A stretch of DNA of 64,000 bases from Ruegeria intermedia (GCF_900129345.1 NZ_FQVK01000022.1:1-64000), one strand, 5' to 3'; shown: positions 1 to 9,072, counted from the first letter of the stretch. Numbers and translations: made by a program. Notes: generated by a model not told the origin, from the sequence alone.

Positions 1-355
1 AAAACGCCGGTTGCAACATCAAGCCGCTGCCGCCTAAACTCAGACAGAAACCGAACCAGAGCCTCCGTTACGAAACTGCTTGCGCTGTCCGAAAAACTCT
101 GACGACGGACAGTCGTAGCTGTCCAGGGGCGGCTCTTCCTCCAATTCTGCCAACTCCCACCGTGCCGGCGCCCTGTCGGGATAGAGGAGCAGCGATACCG
201 TCATCTGGTCGTTGCTGGGCGAAAACACCGTCACCTCAAGAACAGGCTCGGACCCTATCCAGACGCCTGCCGGGTGCCGAACCCCATGGCGGCCGGTCTC
301 CTGGTCTGAACCGGGACGTCTCGGCAGCCCGCCCGAGCCGGAATGGGCGGGGCGC
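1..355. other. Unassigned left edge
   Basis: No gene can be supported here. A minus-strand reading frame (357 down to 40, 105 codons) is open, but its first half reads like a shadow: it is rich in Gly, Arg and Pro. Its second half (a hydrophobic strand followed by an acidic stretch) looks slightly more protein-like. It could be the tail of a gene broken by the IS3 remnant that follows. I recognise no family. Confidence 0.3.
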
Positions 356-805
356 ATGAGCTATGCCTGGACACAGGAGGGCTGGCTCCCTCTCTCGGTC
401 ATTCCCGATCTGCACGCGAGGCGCGTGATCGGCCGGGCGGGAGCGACCGAATGAAGCGTGATCCGGCGACCCGGGCGCCGAACGTGGCAATCGCTTTGCG
501 CCAGCCACCGCCAGGCTGTATCCATCACAAGGATCGGCGTAACCAATACCGCGCTCACGATTGCCCGAGGCTTCCGCGCCGGCACGGCTACAAGGTATCA
601 ATGAGCGGCTCAGGCAATTGCCACGACAGCGCGGCGGTCGAGACCGTCTTCAAAACGATCAAGGCTGAGCTGCTGTGGCAGCGGCCATGCCTCACCCGCC
701 GGGCGGCCGGGCCGGCAATCTACGAATACATCAGCGGTTTGTGCAATCCGCGCCGAAGGCACTCTGCTCCGGGCAGGAAAGCCCCTTGGGATTCGAGGCT
801 TTCGC
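356..805 (+). pseudogene. IS3-family transposase (orfB) remnant
   Basis: This is a decayed C-terminal part of an IS3-family DDE transposase. Recognisable family blocks occur in order: a QEGWLPLSV-like stretch and ARRVIG, then MKRDPATRA, ALRQPPPGCIHH, KVSMSGSGNCHDSAAVE, KTIKAELLWQR and finally CNPRRRHSAPGRKAPW. The first two blocks are in frame 2 and the rest in frame 1, so there is a frameshift near 430. Several hallmark residues are altered (SDRGSQY has become KDRRNQY, and CYDNA has become CHDSA). The upstream part of orfB, all of orfA and clear terminal repeats are missing. It is an inactive relic next to modABC. Confidence 0.8.
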
Positions 806-1005
806 CGCGCGCATCCGGTTCGCGCACGACCGAGGAGGTGGTCTCGGTAGAGCGTCGGCATGCCCATGATCGGTTGGAGCGAGTCGTAGAGGCTCATGTC
901 ACCGGGCCGCATGGTCCGCGGCAAGAAATAGCGATTGACCCGTCTGGGGCGAGCGTGGATATTTTGCCAAGGAAAAATGGTGGCACATTCACCCGGAGCG
1001 CAGAC

Positions 1006-1797
1006 ATGACCCTCACCCGCCGCATGTTCGGGGCAGCGACTCTCGCCTGCGGAATTGCCGCCATTGCGCAACCCGCAGCGGCCCGGGCGCAGGAAGCGCC
1101 CGTTGTTGCCGCGGCATCCGATCTGCGCTTTGCGGTTCAGGAGATCGCCGCCGCCTTCACCTTGGAAACCGGCCACGCATTGCGTCTTGCGTTCGGGTCC
1201 ACCGGCAATTTCGCGCGGCAGATCCGCGAAGGTGCGCCGTTTGAAATGTTCATGGCGGCCGATGAAAGTTATGTGCTCGATCTGGCCCGCGACGGGTTTT
1301 TGCGGGACGAGGGCGCCCTCTATGCCCAGGGGCGCATGGCCATCGCCGTTCCGAACCAAGGATCGCCGCTGACAGCGGATGGCACGCTGGAAGACCTGCG
1401 TCGCGCACTTGACGTCGGGCAGGTGTCGCGCTTTGCAATCGCCAATCCCCAGCACGCGCCCTATGGCATGCGGGCGATGGAGGTCCTGCAGCATGCTGGC
1501 ATCTGGGCGGCAATCGAACCGTCACTGGTGTTGGGCGAGAATGTCAGCCAGGCCGCGCAGTTCGCACTATCGGGCAGCGCCGATGGCGGCATCATTGCCT
1601 GGTCCCTGGCTCAGTCGCCGCAGCTTCGACCGCTGGGGGATTTTGCGCTCATCCCCGCCGAGTGGCACCAGCCGCTGATGCAGCGCATGGCCATGGTGCG
1701 GAATGCGGGGCCTGTGGCGGAGGCGTTCTATCGCTACATGCAAAGGCCTGTCGCGCTTGACATCATGGCACGCCACGGCTTTGCCGTGCCGGGGTAG
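1006..1797 (+). CDS. modA: Molybdate ABC transporter, periplasmic binding protein
   Basis: This 263-residue protein is the extracytoplasmic molybdate/tungstate-binding component of the Mod ABC importer. It begins with a Tat-like or Sec signal peptide (an RR near the start, a hydrophobic core, then AAARAQEA). The mature part has the ModA features AASDLRFAVQEI, FGSTGNFARQI and the ANPQHAPYG hinge. I chose ATG 1006 because the signal peptide starts there and a GGAG-like site lies about 8 bases upstream. The reading frame is open further upstream, but that stretch only covers the IS3 relic. modB follows after 4 bases, so the three genes form an operon. No modE regulator or Mo-box is evident. Confidence 0.92.
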   Translation: MTLTRRMFGAATLACGIAAIAQPAAARAQEAPVVAAASDLRFAVQEIAAAFTLETGHALRLAFGSTGNFARQIREGAPFEMFMAADESYVLDLARDGFLRDEGALYAQGRMAIAVPNQGSPLTADGTLEDLRRALDVGQVSRFAIANPQHAPYGMRAMEVLQHAGIWAAIEPSLVLGENVSQAAQFALSGSADGGIIAWSLAQSPQLRPLGDFALIPAEWHQPLMQRMAMVRNAGPVAEAFYRYMQRPVALDIMARHGFAVPG

Positions 1798-1801
1798 ACG
1801 C

Positions 1802-2473
1802 ATGGATTGGCAGGCGCTCTGGCTTTCGCTTTCGCTCGCCGCATGGACGGTGGCCATACTGCTGCCGGTGTCGATCCTGTTCGGGCGGTTGCTGGCGACC
1901 CGTACGTTCCGGGGAAAGGGGGTGGTCGAGGGGCTTGTGATGCTGCCGCTGGTCCTGCCGCCGACCGTGTTCGGCTTCTACCTTCTGGTCACGCTCGGGC
2001 GGAACTCGCCGTTCGGTGCGGCCTGGCAGGGGCTGTTCGGCCACCAATTGGTCTTCAGCTTCGAGGGGTTGGTCGTGGCCTCGGTCATCTTCAACCTGCC
2101 GTTTGCCATCCAACCGGCGCAGCGCGCCTTCGAGGCGATCCCGACGTCGCTGCGCGAGGCGGCGGCGGCCAGCGGGCTGCGCCCCCTGAGCGCGCTGCTG
2201 CGCATCGAACTTCCGCTGGCATGGCCTGGGGTGATGACCGGCATGGTGCTGACCTTTGCGCATACGCTGGGTGAATTCGGCATCGTCCTCATGGTGGGGG
2301 GCTCGATCCCCGGCGAGACCAAGACCATCGCCATCGCGATCTATGACCGTGTGCAGGCCTTCGACATGCGGTCGGCGGCGACGATGTCCTCGGTTCTGGT
2401 CGCCATTTCGCTGTTCACCATCGCTGCCACCTTCGCCCTGTCGGCCCGCATGGGACGAAGGCTCGACCGATGA
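1802..2473 (+). CDS. modB: Molybdate ABC transporter, permease
   Basis: This 223-residue inner-membrane permease has about five hydrophobic segments. It carries the cytoplasmic EAA loop typical of binding-protein-dependent permeases (EAAAASGLRPLSALLRIELP, near residues 120-140). The following HTLGEFGIVLMVGG is characteristic of ModB/CysT-type molybdate and sulfate permeases. It starts 4 bases after modA and its stop overlaps the modC start by 4 bases (ATGA), which implies translational coupling. It forms the transmembrane path for molybdate taken from ModA, driven by ModC. Confidence 0.92.
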   Translation: MDWQALWLSLSLAAWTVAILLPVSILFGRLLATRTFRGKGVVEGLVMLPLVLPPTVFGFYLLVTLGRNSPFGAAWQGLFGHQLVFSFEGLVVASVIFNLPFAIQPAQRAFEAIPTSLREAAAASGLRPLSALLRIELPLAWPGVMTGMVLTFAHTLGEFGIVLMVGGSIPGETKTIAIAIYDRVQAFDMRSAATMSSVLVAISLFTIAATFALSARMGRRLDR

Positions 2474-3579
2474 CGCTCAGGGTCACGCTCCGGGCCAAGG
2501 CGCCAATTCCGCTCGATCTGACCTTTGCGGTCGGACCCGGAGAGTTGCTTGCACTGGTCGGACCCTCGGGCTCGGGCAAGACCACGACCTTGCGGACCAT
2601 TGCCGGGTTCTGGCGGCCCGAGACGGCGCGGGTCGAGGCCGCTGGGATCACATGGCTCGATACCGAAGCGGGGGTCTGCCTGCCGACGCATCGCCGCCGC
2701 GTTGGCCTCGTATTTCAGGACTATGCGCTGTTTCCGCATTTGACGGCGGCACAGAACGTGGCCACGTCCTTGGGGGATCTGCCCCGCGGTGCGCGCCTGC
2801 GCGAGGCCGAACAGCTGTTGCGGCGCGTCCATCTGGACGGGCTTGGCCATCGCCGGCCGGCGGACCTGTCGGGCGGGCAGAAGCAGCGCGTGGCGCTGGC
2901 GCGGGCCTTGGCGCGGCGCCCCGACGTTCTGCTTCTGGACGAGCCGTTCTCGGCCGTGGACCGCGCCACGCGTGAACGGCTGTATGGCGAGATCATCGCC
3001 TTGCGGTCCGATCTGGAAATGCCGGTGGTTCTGGTGACCCATGACGTGAACGAGGCGCAGCTGCTTGCGGATCGGATGTTGGTGATCGACCGCGGCCGGG
3101 TCGTGCGCGACGGCACCACGGCCGAAGTGATGGCCGACGCCGACGCGCTGCGGGCCATGGGGATTCGCGAAGCCGCCGTCATGCTGCCCGCCATGGTGGC
3201 CGAGCATCTCGACGACGGTCTGACCCGACTTGACGCCGCGACCGGCCCGCTGTTCCTGCCAAGGATCGACGGGGCGCCCGGCACCGGTGTCCGGGTGCGG
3301 ATCATGGCGCATGACGTGATCCTGTCGCGGGCCCGGCCTCAGGGCTTGTCGGCGCAGAACATCCTTGGCGGAACGGTGACACGGATCGTTCCCGGAGCAG
3401 GACCGGGCGTGCTGGTCCATGTCGCGGTCGGCGACCACGAGATCCTCGCCCGGATCACCCGCCGCGCGGCCGCCGACATTGGCTTGCAGCCGGGCGATCC
3501 GGTCCATGCCATCCTCAAATCCATGTCCGTTGCCCGCGATCATGTTGCGCGTGCCGCGGATGACGGACGCCAGGGCTGA
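2470..3579 (+). CDS. modC: Molybdate ABC transporter, ATPase
   Basis: This 369-residue ABC ATPase energises the ModB permease. The nucleotide-binding domain has Walker A GPSGSGKT (31-38), a Q-loop in VFQDYALFPH (about 83), signature LSGGQ (133-137) and Walker B VLLLDEP (153-159), followed by a switch His in LVTHD. A C-terminal domain (about 230-355) resembles the TOBE/MOP regulatory domain of ModC, where oxyanion binding can inhibit transport. Its start overlaps the modB stop by 4 bases. It could in principle serve a related oxyanion, but the ModA and ModB neighbours make molybdate most likely. Confidence 0.9.
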   Translation: MTLRVTLRAKAPIPLDLTFAVGPGELLALVGPSGSGKTTTLRTIAGFWRPETARVEAAGITWLDTEAGVCLPTHRRRVGLVFQDYALFPHLTAAQNVATSLGDLPRGARLREAEQLLRRVHLDGLGHRRPADLSGGQKQRVALARALARRPDVLLLDEPFSAVDRATRERLYGEIIALRSDLEMPVVLVTHDVNEAQLLADRMLVIDRGRVVRDGTTAEVMADADALRAMGIREAAVMLPAMVAEHLDDGLTRLDAATGPLFLPRIDGAPGTGVRVRIMAHDVILSRARPQGLSAQNILGGTVTRIVPGAGPGVLVHVAVGDHEILARITRRAAADIGLQPGDPVHAILKSMSVARDHVARAADDGRQG

Positions 3580-3682
3580 TCGGATCGGACAAAGGTCAGT
3601 TGCCGTACAGGCCGGGGTCATGCCCGGGGCGTCCTGTCGGTCTGCGGCTTGGCGGGAATACGTTTTGTCATCGAACCGTCAC

Positions 3683-3718
3683 TTGCACAGCGCTTTTAAT
3701 TTCGAATATTCACGAAAT
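3683..3718 (+). promoter_or_regulatory. ars promoter with ArsR-type operator
   Basis: A -35 box TTGCAC (3683-3688) is followed after 18 bases by a -10-like TATTCA (3707-3712). Overlapping the -10 is a perfect inverted repeat ATTTCG-N8-CGAAAT (3699-3718) that ends one base before the ATG at 3719. This is the expected layout for an ArsR repressor site. The predicted transcription start is at about 3719, so the mRNA may be leaderless. This is a reading by eye and was not tested. Confidence 0.6.
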
Positions 3719-4558
3719 ATGGAAGAAATGATTCCCGAACGCCTGTCCACCCTGGGACATCCACAGCGGCTTGCCGTGTTTCGGCTGCTGATGCGGCGCT
3801 ATCCCGACCGCGTCCCGGCCTCGGAGATCGCGCGCGCGTTGGGACTTAAGCCCAACACGCTGTCGAACTACCTGAGTTCCTTGCTGCAGGTGGGCCTGAT
3901 TTCGCAACAGCGGGCAGGGACCTCGCTGCGCTACGGCGTCGAGATGGCGGCGGTGCGCGGGACGATCGACTACTTGCTGCTGGACTGCTGCCGCGGCCGC
4001 CCCGAGATCTGCGCGCCCGCTTCCTGTGCCGCGTCTGGCAAGGCTGATCGGGACCGGAAGTTCAATGTCCTGTTCATCTGCACCGGCAATTCGGCGCGGT
4101 CGATATTTGCCGAGGCGATCCTGCGGGACGAGGCGGGCGACCGGTTCAACGTGTATTCGGCCGGAACCCGTGCCCGATCCGGTTTGAACCCGGTTGCGTT
4201 GCAGGTGCTGAAGCTGAACGGCCATGACATTTCGGATTTGCGCGCGAAGACCATTGCCGAGTTTCAGGCCCCGGGCGCGCCGGATTTCGATTTCGTGTTC
4301 ACGGTCTGCGATCAGGCTGCGAACGAAGACTGCCCCGCCTGGCCCGGCCAGCCCATCAGCGCCCATTGGGGCGTGCCCGATCCGGTCGGGGCAGATGGGA
4401 CGCAAGTGCAGAAAATCATTTCCTTTCAAACGGCTTACGATGCGATCCGCAACCGAATTCTGACCTTTTCGTCGCTGCCGTTCGAAACCCTTGACCGCAT
4501 ATCACTTCAGAAGGCCGTGGATGACATCGGCCAGATCCATACCGGAGAAACCGCATGA
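3719..4558 (+). CDS. ArsR regulator fused to ArsC arsenate reductase
   Basis: This 279-residue fusion has two parts. Residues 1-105 are an ArsR/SmtB winged helix ([11 protein letters not shown], then the recognition region [15 protein letters not shown]). The Cys cluster C90, C91, C98, C103 is a plausible As(III) sensor. Residues 114-279 are a low-molecular-weight phosphatase-type arsenate reductase with the P-loop CTGNSARS at C121. Such ArsR-ArsC fusions are known. ATG 3719 abuts the operator; ATG 3728 is an alternative, and neither has a well-spaced Shine-Dalgarno sequence. The stop overlaps the next gene by 4 bases. The product probably represses its own operon and reduces arsenate to arsenite. 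Confidence 0.88.
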   Translation: MEEMIPERLSTLGHPQRLAVFRLLMRRYPDRVPASEIARALGLKPNTLSNYLSSLLQVGLISQQRAGTSLRYGVEMAAVRGTIDYLLLDCCRGRPEICAPASCAASGKADRDRKFNVLFICTGNSARSIFAEAILRDEAGDRFNVYSAGTRARSGLNPVALQVLKLNGHDISDLRAKTIAEFQAPGAPDFDFVFTVCDQAANEDCPAWPGQPISAHWGVPDPVGADGTQVQKIISFQTAYDAIRNRILTFSSLPFETLDRISLQKAVDDIGQIHTGETA

Positions 4559-5553
4559 CCGTTTATGCCCTCAACGGCCTTGGCCGCATCGGCAAGCTGG
4601 CCCTGAAACCCCTGCTTGAGAAAGGGGCGCAGATTGCCTGGATCAACGACGCGGTGGGGGACCCCGCGATGCACGCGCATCTGCTGGAATTCGACACCGT
4701 GCATGGCCGCTGGGACGCTGACTTCAGTCATGACGAAAACTCGGTCACCATCGACGGCGTGCGGCTGCCCTTTGTCGGAACCCGCAACCTGTCGGAGCTG
4801 CCGCTTGAAGGCGTCGACGTCGTCATCGACTGCACCGGGGTCTTCAAGACCGAGGCAAAGCTGGCCCCTTACTTTGACGCCGGTGTGAAGAAGGTGGTGG
4901 TCTCGGCTCCGGTCAAGGATGGTGGTGCGGCCAATATCGTCTTTGGCGTGAACGAAGGCACCTATGACCCGGCCCGCCACCGTATCGTGACCGCGGCCAG
5001 CTGCACCACGAACTGCCTGGCCCCGGTGGTCAAGGTCATCCACGAGAGCCTGGGTGTCCGGCACGGCTCGATCACCACGATTCATGACGTGACCAACACG
5101 CAGACGATCGTGGACCGCCCGGCCAAGGATCTGCGCCGTGCCCGGTCGGCGCTGAACTCGCTGATCCCCACGACAACCGGCAGCGCCACGGCGATCACGC
5201 TGATCTATCCCGAACTGAAGGGGCGGCTGAACGGGCATGCGGTGCGGGTGCCGCTGCTGAATGCCTCGCTCACCGATTGCGTGTTCGAGGTTGAGCGCGA
5301 AACCACGGCCGAAGAGGTGAACGCCCTGTTCAAGGCCGCGGCCGAGGGGCCTCTGGCCGGCATTCTGGGCTATGAGGAACGTCCTCTTGTCTCGACCGAC
5401 TATACCAATGACACCCGGTCCAGCATCGTGGATGCACCGTCGACCATGGTGGTGAATGGCACGCAGGTAAAGGTCTATGCCTGGTACGACAACGAGATGG
5501 GCTATGCGCATCGTCTGGTGGATGTCGCGATGATGGTCGGGGCATCGCTTTGA
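4555..5553 (+). CDS. Arsenic-operon glyceraldehyde-3-phosphate dehydrogenase
   Basis: This 332-residue ArsJ-associated GAPDH has an N-terminal NAD-binding motif NGLGRIGK (7-14), catalytic Cys150 in SCTTNC, and a conserved C-terminal [11 protein letters not shown]. In ars operons of this type the enzyme uses arsenate in place of phosphate to make 1-arseno-3-phosphoglycerate, which ArsJ then exports; the complex breaks down to arsenate outside. It overlaps the ArsR-ArsC stop by 4 bases, has an upstream GGAGA, and overlaps arsJ by 4 bases. A housekeeping glycolytic role cannot be excluded from sequence, but the operon position argues for arsenate resistance. Confidence 0.9.
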   Translation: MTVYALNGLGRIGKLALKPLLEKGAQIAWINDAVGDPAMHAHLLEFDTVHGRWDADFSHDENSVTIDGVRLPFVGTRNLSELPLEGVDVVIDCTGVFKTEAKLAPYFDAGVKKVVVSAPVKDGGAANIVFGVNEGTYDPARHRIVTAASCTTNCLAPVVKVIHESLGVRHGSITTIHDVTNTQTIVDRPAKDLRRARSALNSLIPTTTGSATAITLIYPELKGRLNGHAVRVPLLNASLTDCVFEVERETTAEEVNALFKAAAEGPLAGILGYEERPLVSTDYTNDTRSSIVDAPSTMVVNGTQVKVYAWYDNEMGYAHRLVDVAMMVGASL

Positions 5554-6827
5554 CCAGCGCGTCCCAACGTCCGGACGGGCTGTCGGCCTATATGGCCGTC
5601 ACGGCTGCCTATTGGGCCTTCATGCTGACCGACGGCGCCCTGCGGATGCTGGTGCTGCTGCATTTTCACACGCTGGGCTTTTCGCCGGTTCAACTGGCCT
5701 ATCTGTTCGTGCTGTACGAGATCGCCGGGATGGTCACCAACCTGGCCGCCGGGTGGATCGCCGCGCGGTTCGGGCTGACCGCGACCCTGTACGCGGGGCT
5801 GACGATACAGGTGCTGGCCTTGCTGGCGCTGGCGCAGTTGGATCCGGGCTGGACCATCGGTGTGTCCGTCGCCTTCGTGATGGTCGTGCAGGGCGCCAGC
5901 GGGGTGGCCAAGGACCTGACCAAGATGTCGTCGAAATCGGCGGTCAAGCTGTTGGCCCCAACCGAAGGCGGCGGGCTGTTCCGCTGGGTCGCGGTGCTGA
6001 CCGGGTCGAAGAACGCGGTCAAGGGGTTGGGCTTCCTGCTGGGGGCGGCCTTGTTGGCAGGGTTCGGCTTCACGGGTGCCGTGCTGGGCATGGCGGGGGT
6101 CTTGTTTCTGATCCTGGTGGCGGTGTTGCTGGCGATGCCGCCGGGGCTGCCCAAAGGCCGCAAGGGCGCGAAGTTTTCCGAGGTCTTTTCGAAGTCGGCC
6201 AATGTGAACTGGCTGTCCGCGGCGCGGGTCTTCCTGTTCGGTGCGCGCGACGTCTGGTTCGTCGTCGGCATCCCGATCTATTTCTACGCGGTGCTGTCGG
6301 ATGGCAGCGAAGCGGGCAACCGCTCGGCCTTTTTTCTGATCGGCGGGTTCATGGCCCTGTGGGTCATTCTGTACGGCATCGTTCAGGCCACCGCCCCGCG
6401 CCTGCTGGGGGCAGGGGCGCGGGATGAGGCCGACCTGGTCGCGGCGGCGCGCAGTTGGGCCTGGGGGCTGGCTGTCGTCCCGGCCCTGTTGACGTTGGCC
6501 GCGCTGCTGCCCTCGGGGCCGGCGCCGTGGCTGACGCTGACGCTGGTGGGCGGCCTGCTGGCCTTTGGTGCGGTCTTTGCGGTGAATTCCTCGCTGCATT
6601 CCTATCTGATCCTGGCCTTCACCCGCGCCGAGCGGGTGACGATGGATGTGGGCTTCTACTACATGGCCAATGCGGGCGGGCGGCTGTTGGGTACGCTGCT
6701 GTCCGGCCTGACCTATCAATGGGGCGGGTTGCCCTTGATGCTGGGGACGGCGGCCGCCATGGTCGCGCTGTCCGCCCTGGCGGCGGGGCGCTTGCAGCCC
6801 CGGACAACTTCGGAGATCTCTGCATGA
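5550..6827 (+). CDS. arsJ: Organoarsenical efflux MFS transporter ArsJ
   Basis: This MFS permease of up to 425 residues has about 11-12 hydrophobic segments. Its place directly after the operon GAPDH and before ACR3 identifies it as ArsJ, exporter of 1-arseno-3-phosphoglycerate. The furthest in-frame start is TTG 5550, whose codon overlaps the GAPDH stop by 4 bases (TTGA) in the same coupled pattern as the rest of the operon. ATG 5592 is an alternative that would shorten the N-terminus by 14 residues and still precede the first membrane helix. The stop overlaps acr3 by 4 bases. Confidence 0.87.
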   Translation: MTSASQRPDGLSAYMAVTAAYWAFMLTDGALRMLVLLHFHTLGFSPVQLAYLFVLYEIAGMVTNLAAGWIAARFGLTATLYAGLTIQVLALLALAQLDPGWTIGVSVAFVMVVQGASGVAKDLTKMSSKSAVKLLAPTEGGGLFRWVAVLTGSKNAVKGLGFLLGAALLAGFGFTGAVLGMAGVLFLILVAVLLAMPPGLPKGRKGAKFSEVFSKSANVNWLSAARVFLFGARDVWFVVGIPIYFYAVLSDGSEAGNRSAFFLIGGFMALWVILYGIVQATAPRLLGAGARDEADLVAAARSWAWGLAVVPALLTLAALLPSGPAPWLTLTLVGGLLAFGAVFAVNSSLHSYLILAFTRAERVTMDVGFYYMANAGGRLLGTLLSGLTYQWGGLPLMLGTAAAMVALSALAAGRLQPRTTSEISA

Positions 6828-7867
6828 GTGTTTTTGAACGATACCTGTCCCTGTGGATCGCGCTGGCCATGGTCGCCGGGATCGCCATCGGCTCGTTCGC
6901 GCCGGGTTTGGTCCAGGCCATAGCAGAGGCCGAGGTGGCCAATGTCAACCTGGTGGTGGCGGTGCTGATCTGGGCCATGGTCTATCCGATGATGGTGGGG
7001 GTGGACCCAAGCAGCCTGCGCGAGGTGGTAAAACAACCCAAGGGGCTGGCGATCACCCTGGTGGTCAACTGGCTGATCAAACCCTTTACCATGGCCGCGC
7101 TGGGCGTGCTGTTTTTCGAATACGTCTTCGCCGACCTGATCGCGCCCGCCGATGCCCAGCAATACATCGCCGGGCTGATCCTGCTGGGCGCGGCACCCTG
7201 CACGGCAATGGTGTTCGTCTGGTCGCATCTGACCAAGGGGGACGAGAACTATACCCTGCTGCAGGTGTCGGTGAATGACATCGTGATGGTCTTTGCCTTC
7301 GCCCCGATCGTGGCCTTCCTGCTGGGCGTGACCGACATTTCGGTTCCGTGGCAAACGCTGGTCCTGTCGGTTGTCCTGTTCGTGGCGCTGCCCCTGGCGG
7401 CGGGTGTCTGGACGCGCAACCGGCTGGGCTCGGCCGAGCGGATCGAGGCGTTCCGCGACCGGGTCAAGCCGTGGGGTGTCGTCGGCCTGATCGCGACCGT
7501 CGTCATCCTGTTCGGCCTGCAGGGGCAGGTAATCCTGAACCGGCCCGCGGTCATCGCGCTGATCGCCGTGCCGATCCTGATTCAGTCCTACGGGATCTTT
7601 GCGGTGGCCTATACTGCCGCCTTTGCCCTGCGCGTGCCGCATCGGATCGCGGCGCCCTGCGCGCTGATCGGCACGTCGAACTTCTTTGAACTGGCGGTGG
7701 CCGTCGCCATCAGCCTGTTCGGCCTGAACTCGGGGGCGGCTCTGGCCACGGTGGTGGGTGTTCTGGTCGAGGTGCCGGTGATGCTGTCGCTGGTGGCGTT
7801 CGCCAACCGGACGCGCAACAGGTTCCAGCAACGCGAAACGGGCGCCGTGGAACGTGCCGGTATCTAA
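6824..7867 (+). CDS. acr3: Arsenite efflux permease ACR3
   Basis: This 347-residue bile/arsenite/riboflavin-superfamily transporter has about ten membrane segments. Family hallmarks are [11 protein letters not shown] (52-62), the cysteine in [15 protein letters not shown] (Cys126, the conserved essential Cys of ACR3) and [14 protein letters not shown] near the C-terminus. It exports arsenite made by the ArsC half of the first gene using the proton gradient. Its ATG overlaps the arsJ stop by 4 bases, so all four genes are chained by 4-base overlaps. A terminator follows at 7878. Confidence 0.92.
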   Translation: MSVFERYLSLWIALAMVAGIAIGSFAPGLVQAIAEAEVANVNLVVAVLIWAMVYPMMVGVDPSSLREVVKQPKGLAITLVVNWLIKPFTMAALGVLFFEYVFADLIAPADAQQYIAGLILLGAAPCTAMVFVWSHLTKGDENYTLLQVSVNDIVMVFAFAPIVAFLLGVTDISVPWQTLVLSVVLFVALPLAAGVWTRNRLGSAERIEAFRDRVKPWGVVGLIATVVILFGLQGQVILNRPAVIALIAVPILIQSYGIFAVAYTAAFALRVPHRIAAPCALIGTSNFFELAVAVAISLFGLNSGAALATVVGVLVEVPVMLSLVAFANRTRNRFQQRETGAVERAGI

Positions 7868-7877
7868 ATGTCGGCGT

Positions 7878-7903
7878 AACATGCGAAAAGAATGCATGTT
7901 TTT
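7878..7903 (+). terminator. Terminator of the ars operon
   Basis: AACATGC and GCATGTT form a 7-bp stem with a 9-base loop and are followed directly by a run of T (7899-7903). It lies 10 bases after the acr3 stop. Confidence 0.7.
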
Positions 7904-7912
7904 CAGATCACG

Positions 7913-7942
7913 GAGGGCGCCAGAAATTTTCTCGGCGCCCTC
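7913..7942 (+). terminator. Second hairpin, possible backup terminator
   Basis: GAGGGCGCC (7913-7921) pairs with GGCGCCCTC (7934-7942) across a 12-base loop. Only a weak T-tract follows, so it may act as a barrier or RNA-stability element rather than a strong terminator. Its last base overlaps the putative promoter of the hsp20 unit. Confidence 0.45.
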
Positions 7943-7970
7943 TTGAAATCTGGTTTCACCGAAACTTTAT
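7942..7970 (+). promoter_or_regulatory. Candidate RpoH-type promoter of the hsp20 unit
   Basis: CTTGAA (7942-7947) and CTTTAT (7965-7970) are separated by exactly 17 bases. The CTTG core of the -35 is typical of heat-shock sigma-32 promoters in alphaproteobacteria. The predicted start near 7977 would give a leader of about 220 bases before the first hsp20. It is assigned by eye from spacing and context. Confidence 0.5.
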
Positions 7971-7976
7971 CCGGTT

Positions 7977-8196
7977 GTGAGACGCCCGATTGGGGTTTCA
8001 TGGATACGCGACAGGTTCGGCTGAAACAGCGGACCGCCAGCCGTTCGCCAAGACGGGAACAGATGGCTGACGCGACTACACTGCGCCGCCCTCGGGGCGG
8101 CCCGACTTGCCGCATGTCCGATCTCCGTCGGGGGTTTTTGAGCGGCGCGATACGTCACAGGTCGCGCCCGGGAAACGACACCAGAGGAGGACGCAC
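7977..8196 (+). promoter_or_regulatory. Structured 5' leader of hsp20, possible riboregulator
   Basis: This long leader has several inverted repeats. One is a GCCGCC/GGCGGC hairpin near 8086-8102. Another is CCCGAC (8101-8106) with GTCGGG (8127-8132), followed by GG and five T (8135-8139), a terminator-like arrangement. The last is GGCGCGA (8144-8150) with TCGCGCC (8162-8168), just before the strong Shine-Dalgarno at 8183-8190. Alphaproteobacterial hsp20 genes are often controlled by RNA thermometers (ROSE elements). I do not see the canonical ROSE motif, so this is only a candidate. Confidence 0.35.
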
Positions 8197-8625
8197 ATGC
8201 TTGTACCTGCATTCAACCGACGCAACGATCCGTTTGCAATCATGCGGTCGATGATGCGTGACTTTGACCGCCTGTCGCCGACCCGCCTGGCGCAACCGGT
8301 CTTTCCGGCCGTGAATGTCTGGCAGGGCGAAGAGGCGGTCGCCATCACCGCGGAACTGCCCGGGGTTGACCCCGAGGCCATCGACATCTCGGTCAAGGAC
8401 AACGTTCTGACCATCGCTGGCCAGCGCACCGTACCCGAGACCCCGGAAAACGCCCGCTGGCATCGAAACGAGCGCACATATGGCCGCTTCAGCCGCGCCA
8501 TCCGCCTGCCGTTCGCCGCCAGCGACGACAAGGTCGAAGCCCGCATGAGCAACGGTGTGCTGCGCATCGTGGTGGGCCGTCCGGAAGAGGACAAGCCCCG
8601 CAAGATCGAAATCAAGGCCGCGTAA
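8197..8625 (+). CDS. Hsp20/alpha-crystallin small heat-shock protein (first copy)
   Basis: This 142-residue small heat-shock protein is an ATP-independent holdase that binds unfolding proteins. The alpha-crystallin domain spans about residues 38-140, with the ELPGVDPEAIDISVKDNVLTI strand region and the C-terminal consensus NGVLRI. ATG 8197 is preceded by AGAGGAGG at ideal spacing. It is first of three hsp20 genes in tandem (15-base and 34-base gaps) that end at one terminator. The three are clearly diverged from each other, which suggests distinct client ranges or hetero-oligomers rather than recent duplication. Confidence 0.93.
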   Translation: MLVPAFNRRNDPFAIMRSMMRDFDRLSPTRLAQPVFPAVNVWQGEEAVAITAELPGVDPEAIDISVKDNVLTIAGQRTVPETPENARWHRNERTYGRFSRAIRLPFAASDDKVEARMSNGVLRIVVGRPEEDKPRKIEIKAA

Positions 8626-8639
8626 GAGGAGGATGCGAG

Positions 8640-9038
8640 ATGACAACCGACGTCACCAAAACCACCGAAAAGACCCCGGTCGAAGCCCCTGAAACCACGA
8701 CCGGAGGCCGCATCTATCGCCCGCTGGCGGACATCGTCGAAACGCCCGACGCCGTGACCCTGATGCTGGAAATGCCCGGCGTGGGGGCCGAGGATGTGGA
8801 CGTGACCCTGGAAAAACGGGTGTTGACCATCCGCGGCAAAGTGCATCCGGCGCAGCCTGAAAAGCTGCAACTGGTCTATGCCGAATATGGCGAGGGCGAC
8901 TATGAGCGGTCCTTCACGATGTCGGACGATTTCGACGCCGACAAGATTTCCGCCTCGGTCTCGAACGGGGTGCTGACCGTGACCCTGCCGCGCGCCGTCG
9001 AGGCCAAGCCCAAGAAGATCGCGGTCACGACCGCGTAA
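8640..9038 (+). CDS. Hsp20/alpha-crystallin small heat-shock protein (second copy)
   Basis: This 132-residue Hsp20-family protein starts with a Thr/Glu-rich stretch (residues 1-25), followed by the alpha-crystallin fold with LEMPGVGAEDVDVTLEKRVL and the C-terminal block NGVLTVTLPRA. It lacks the aromatic N-terminal arm seen in the third copy. The gap to the preceding gene is 14 bases and contains GAGGAGG as the ribosome site. Several heat-resistance loci carry a mix of Hsp20 types like this one. Confidence 0.92.
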   Translation: MTTDVTKTTEKTPVEAPETTTGGRIYRPLADIVETPDAVTLMLEMPGVGAEDVDVTLEKRVLTIRGKVHPAQPEKLQLVYAEYGEGDYERSFTMSDDFDADKISASVSNGVLTVTLPRAVEAKPKKIAVTTA

Positions 9039-9072
9039 TCGCAACGCCACACACAGGAAAGGAGAACGGACC

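Noticed and set aside
805-1000. Minus-strand fragment reading GDMSLYDSLQPIMGMPTLYRD
   Set aside because: It looks slightly protein-like but has no start, runs into shadow sequence on both sides and matches no family I recognise.
343-1005. N-terminal extension of modA
   Set aside because: The frame is continuous by chance with the IS3 remnant; the signal peptide begins at ATG 1006.
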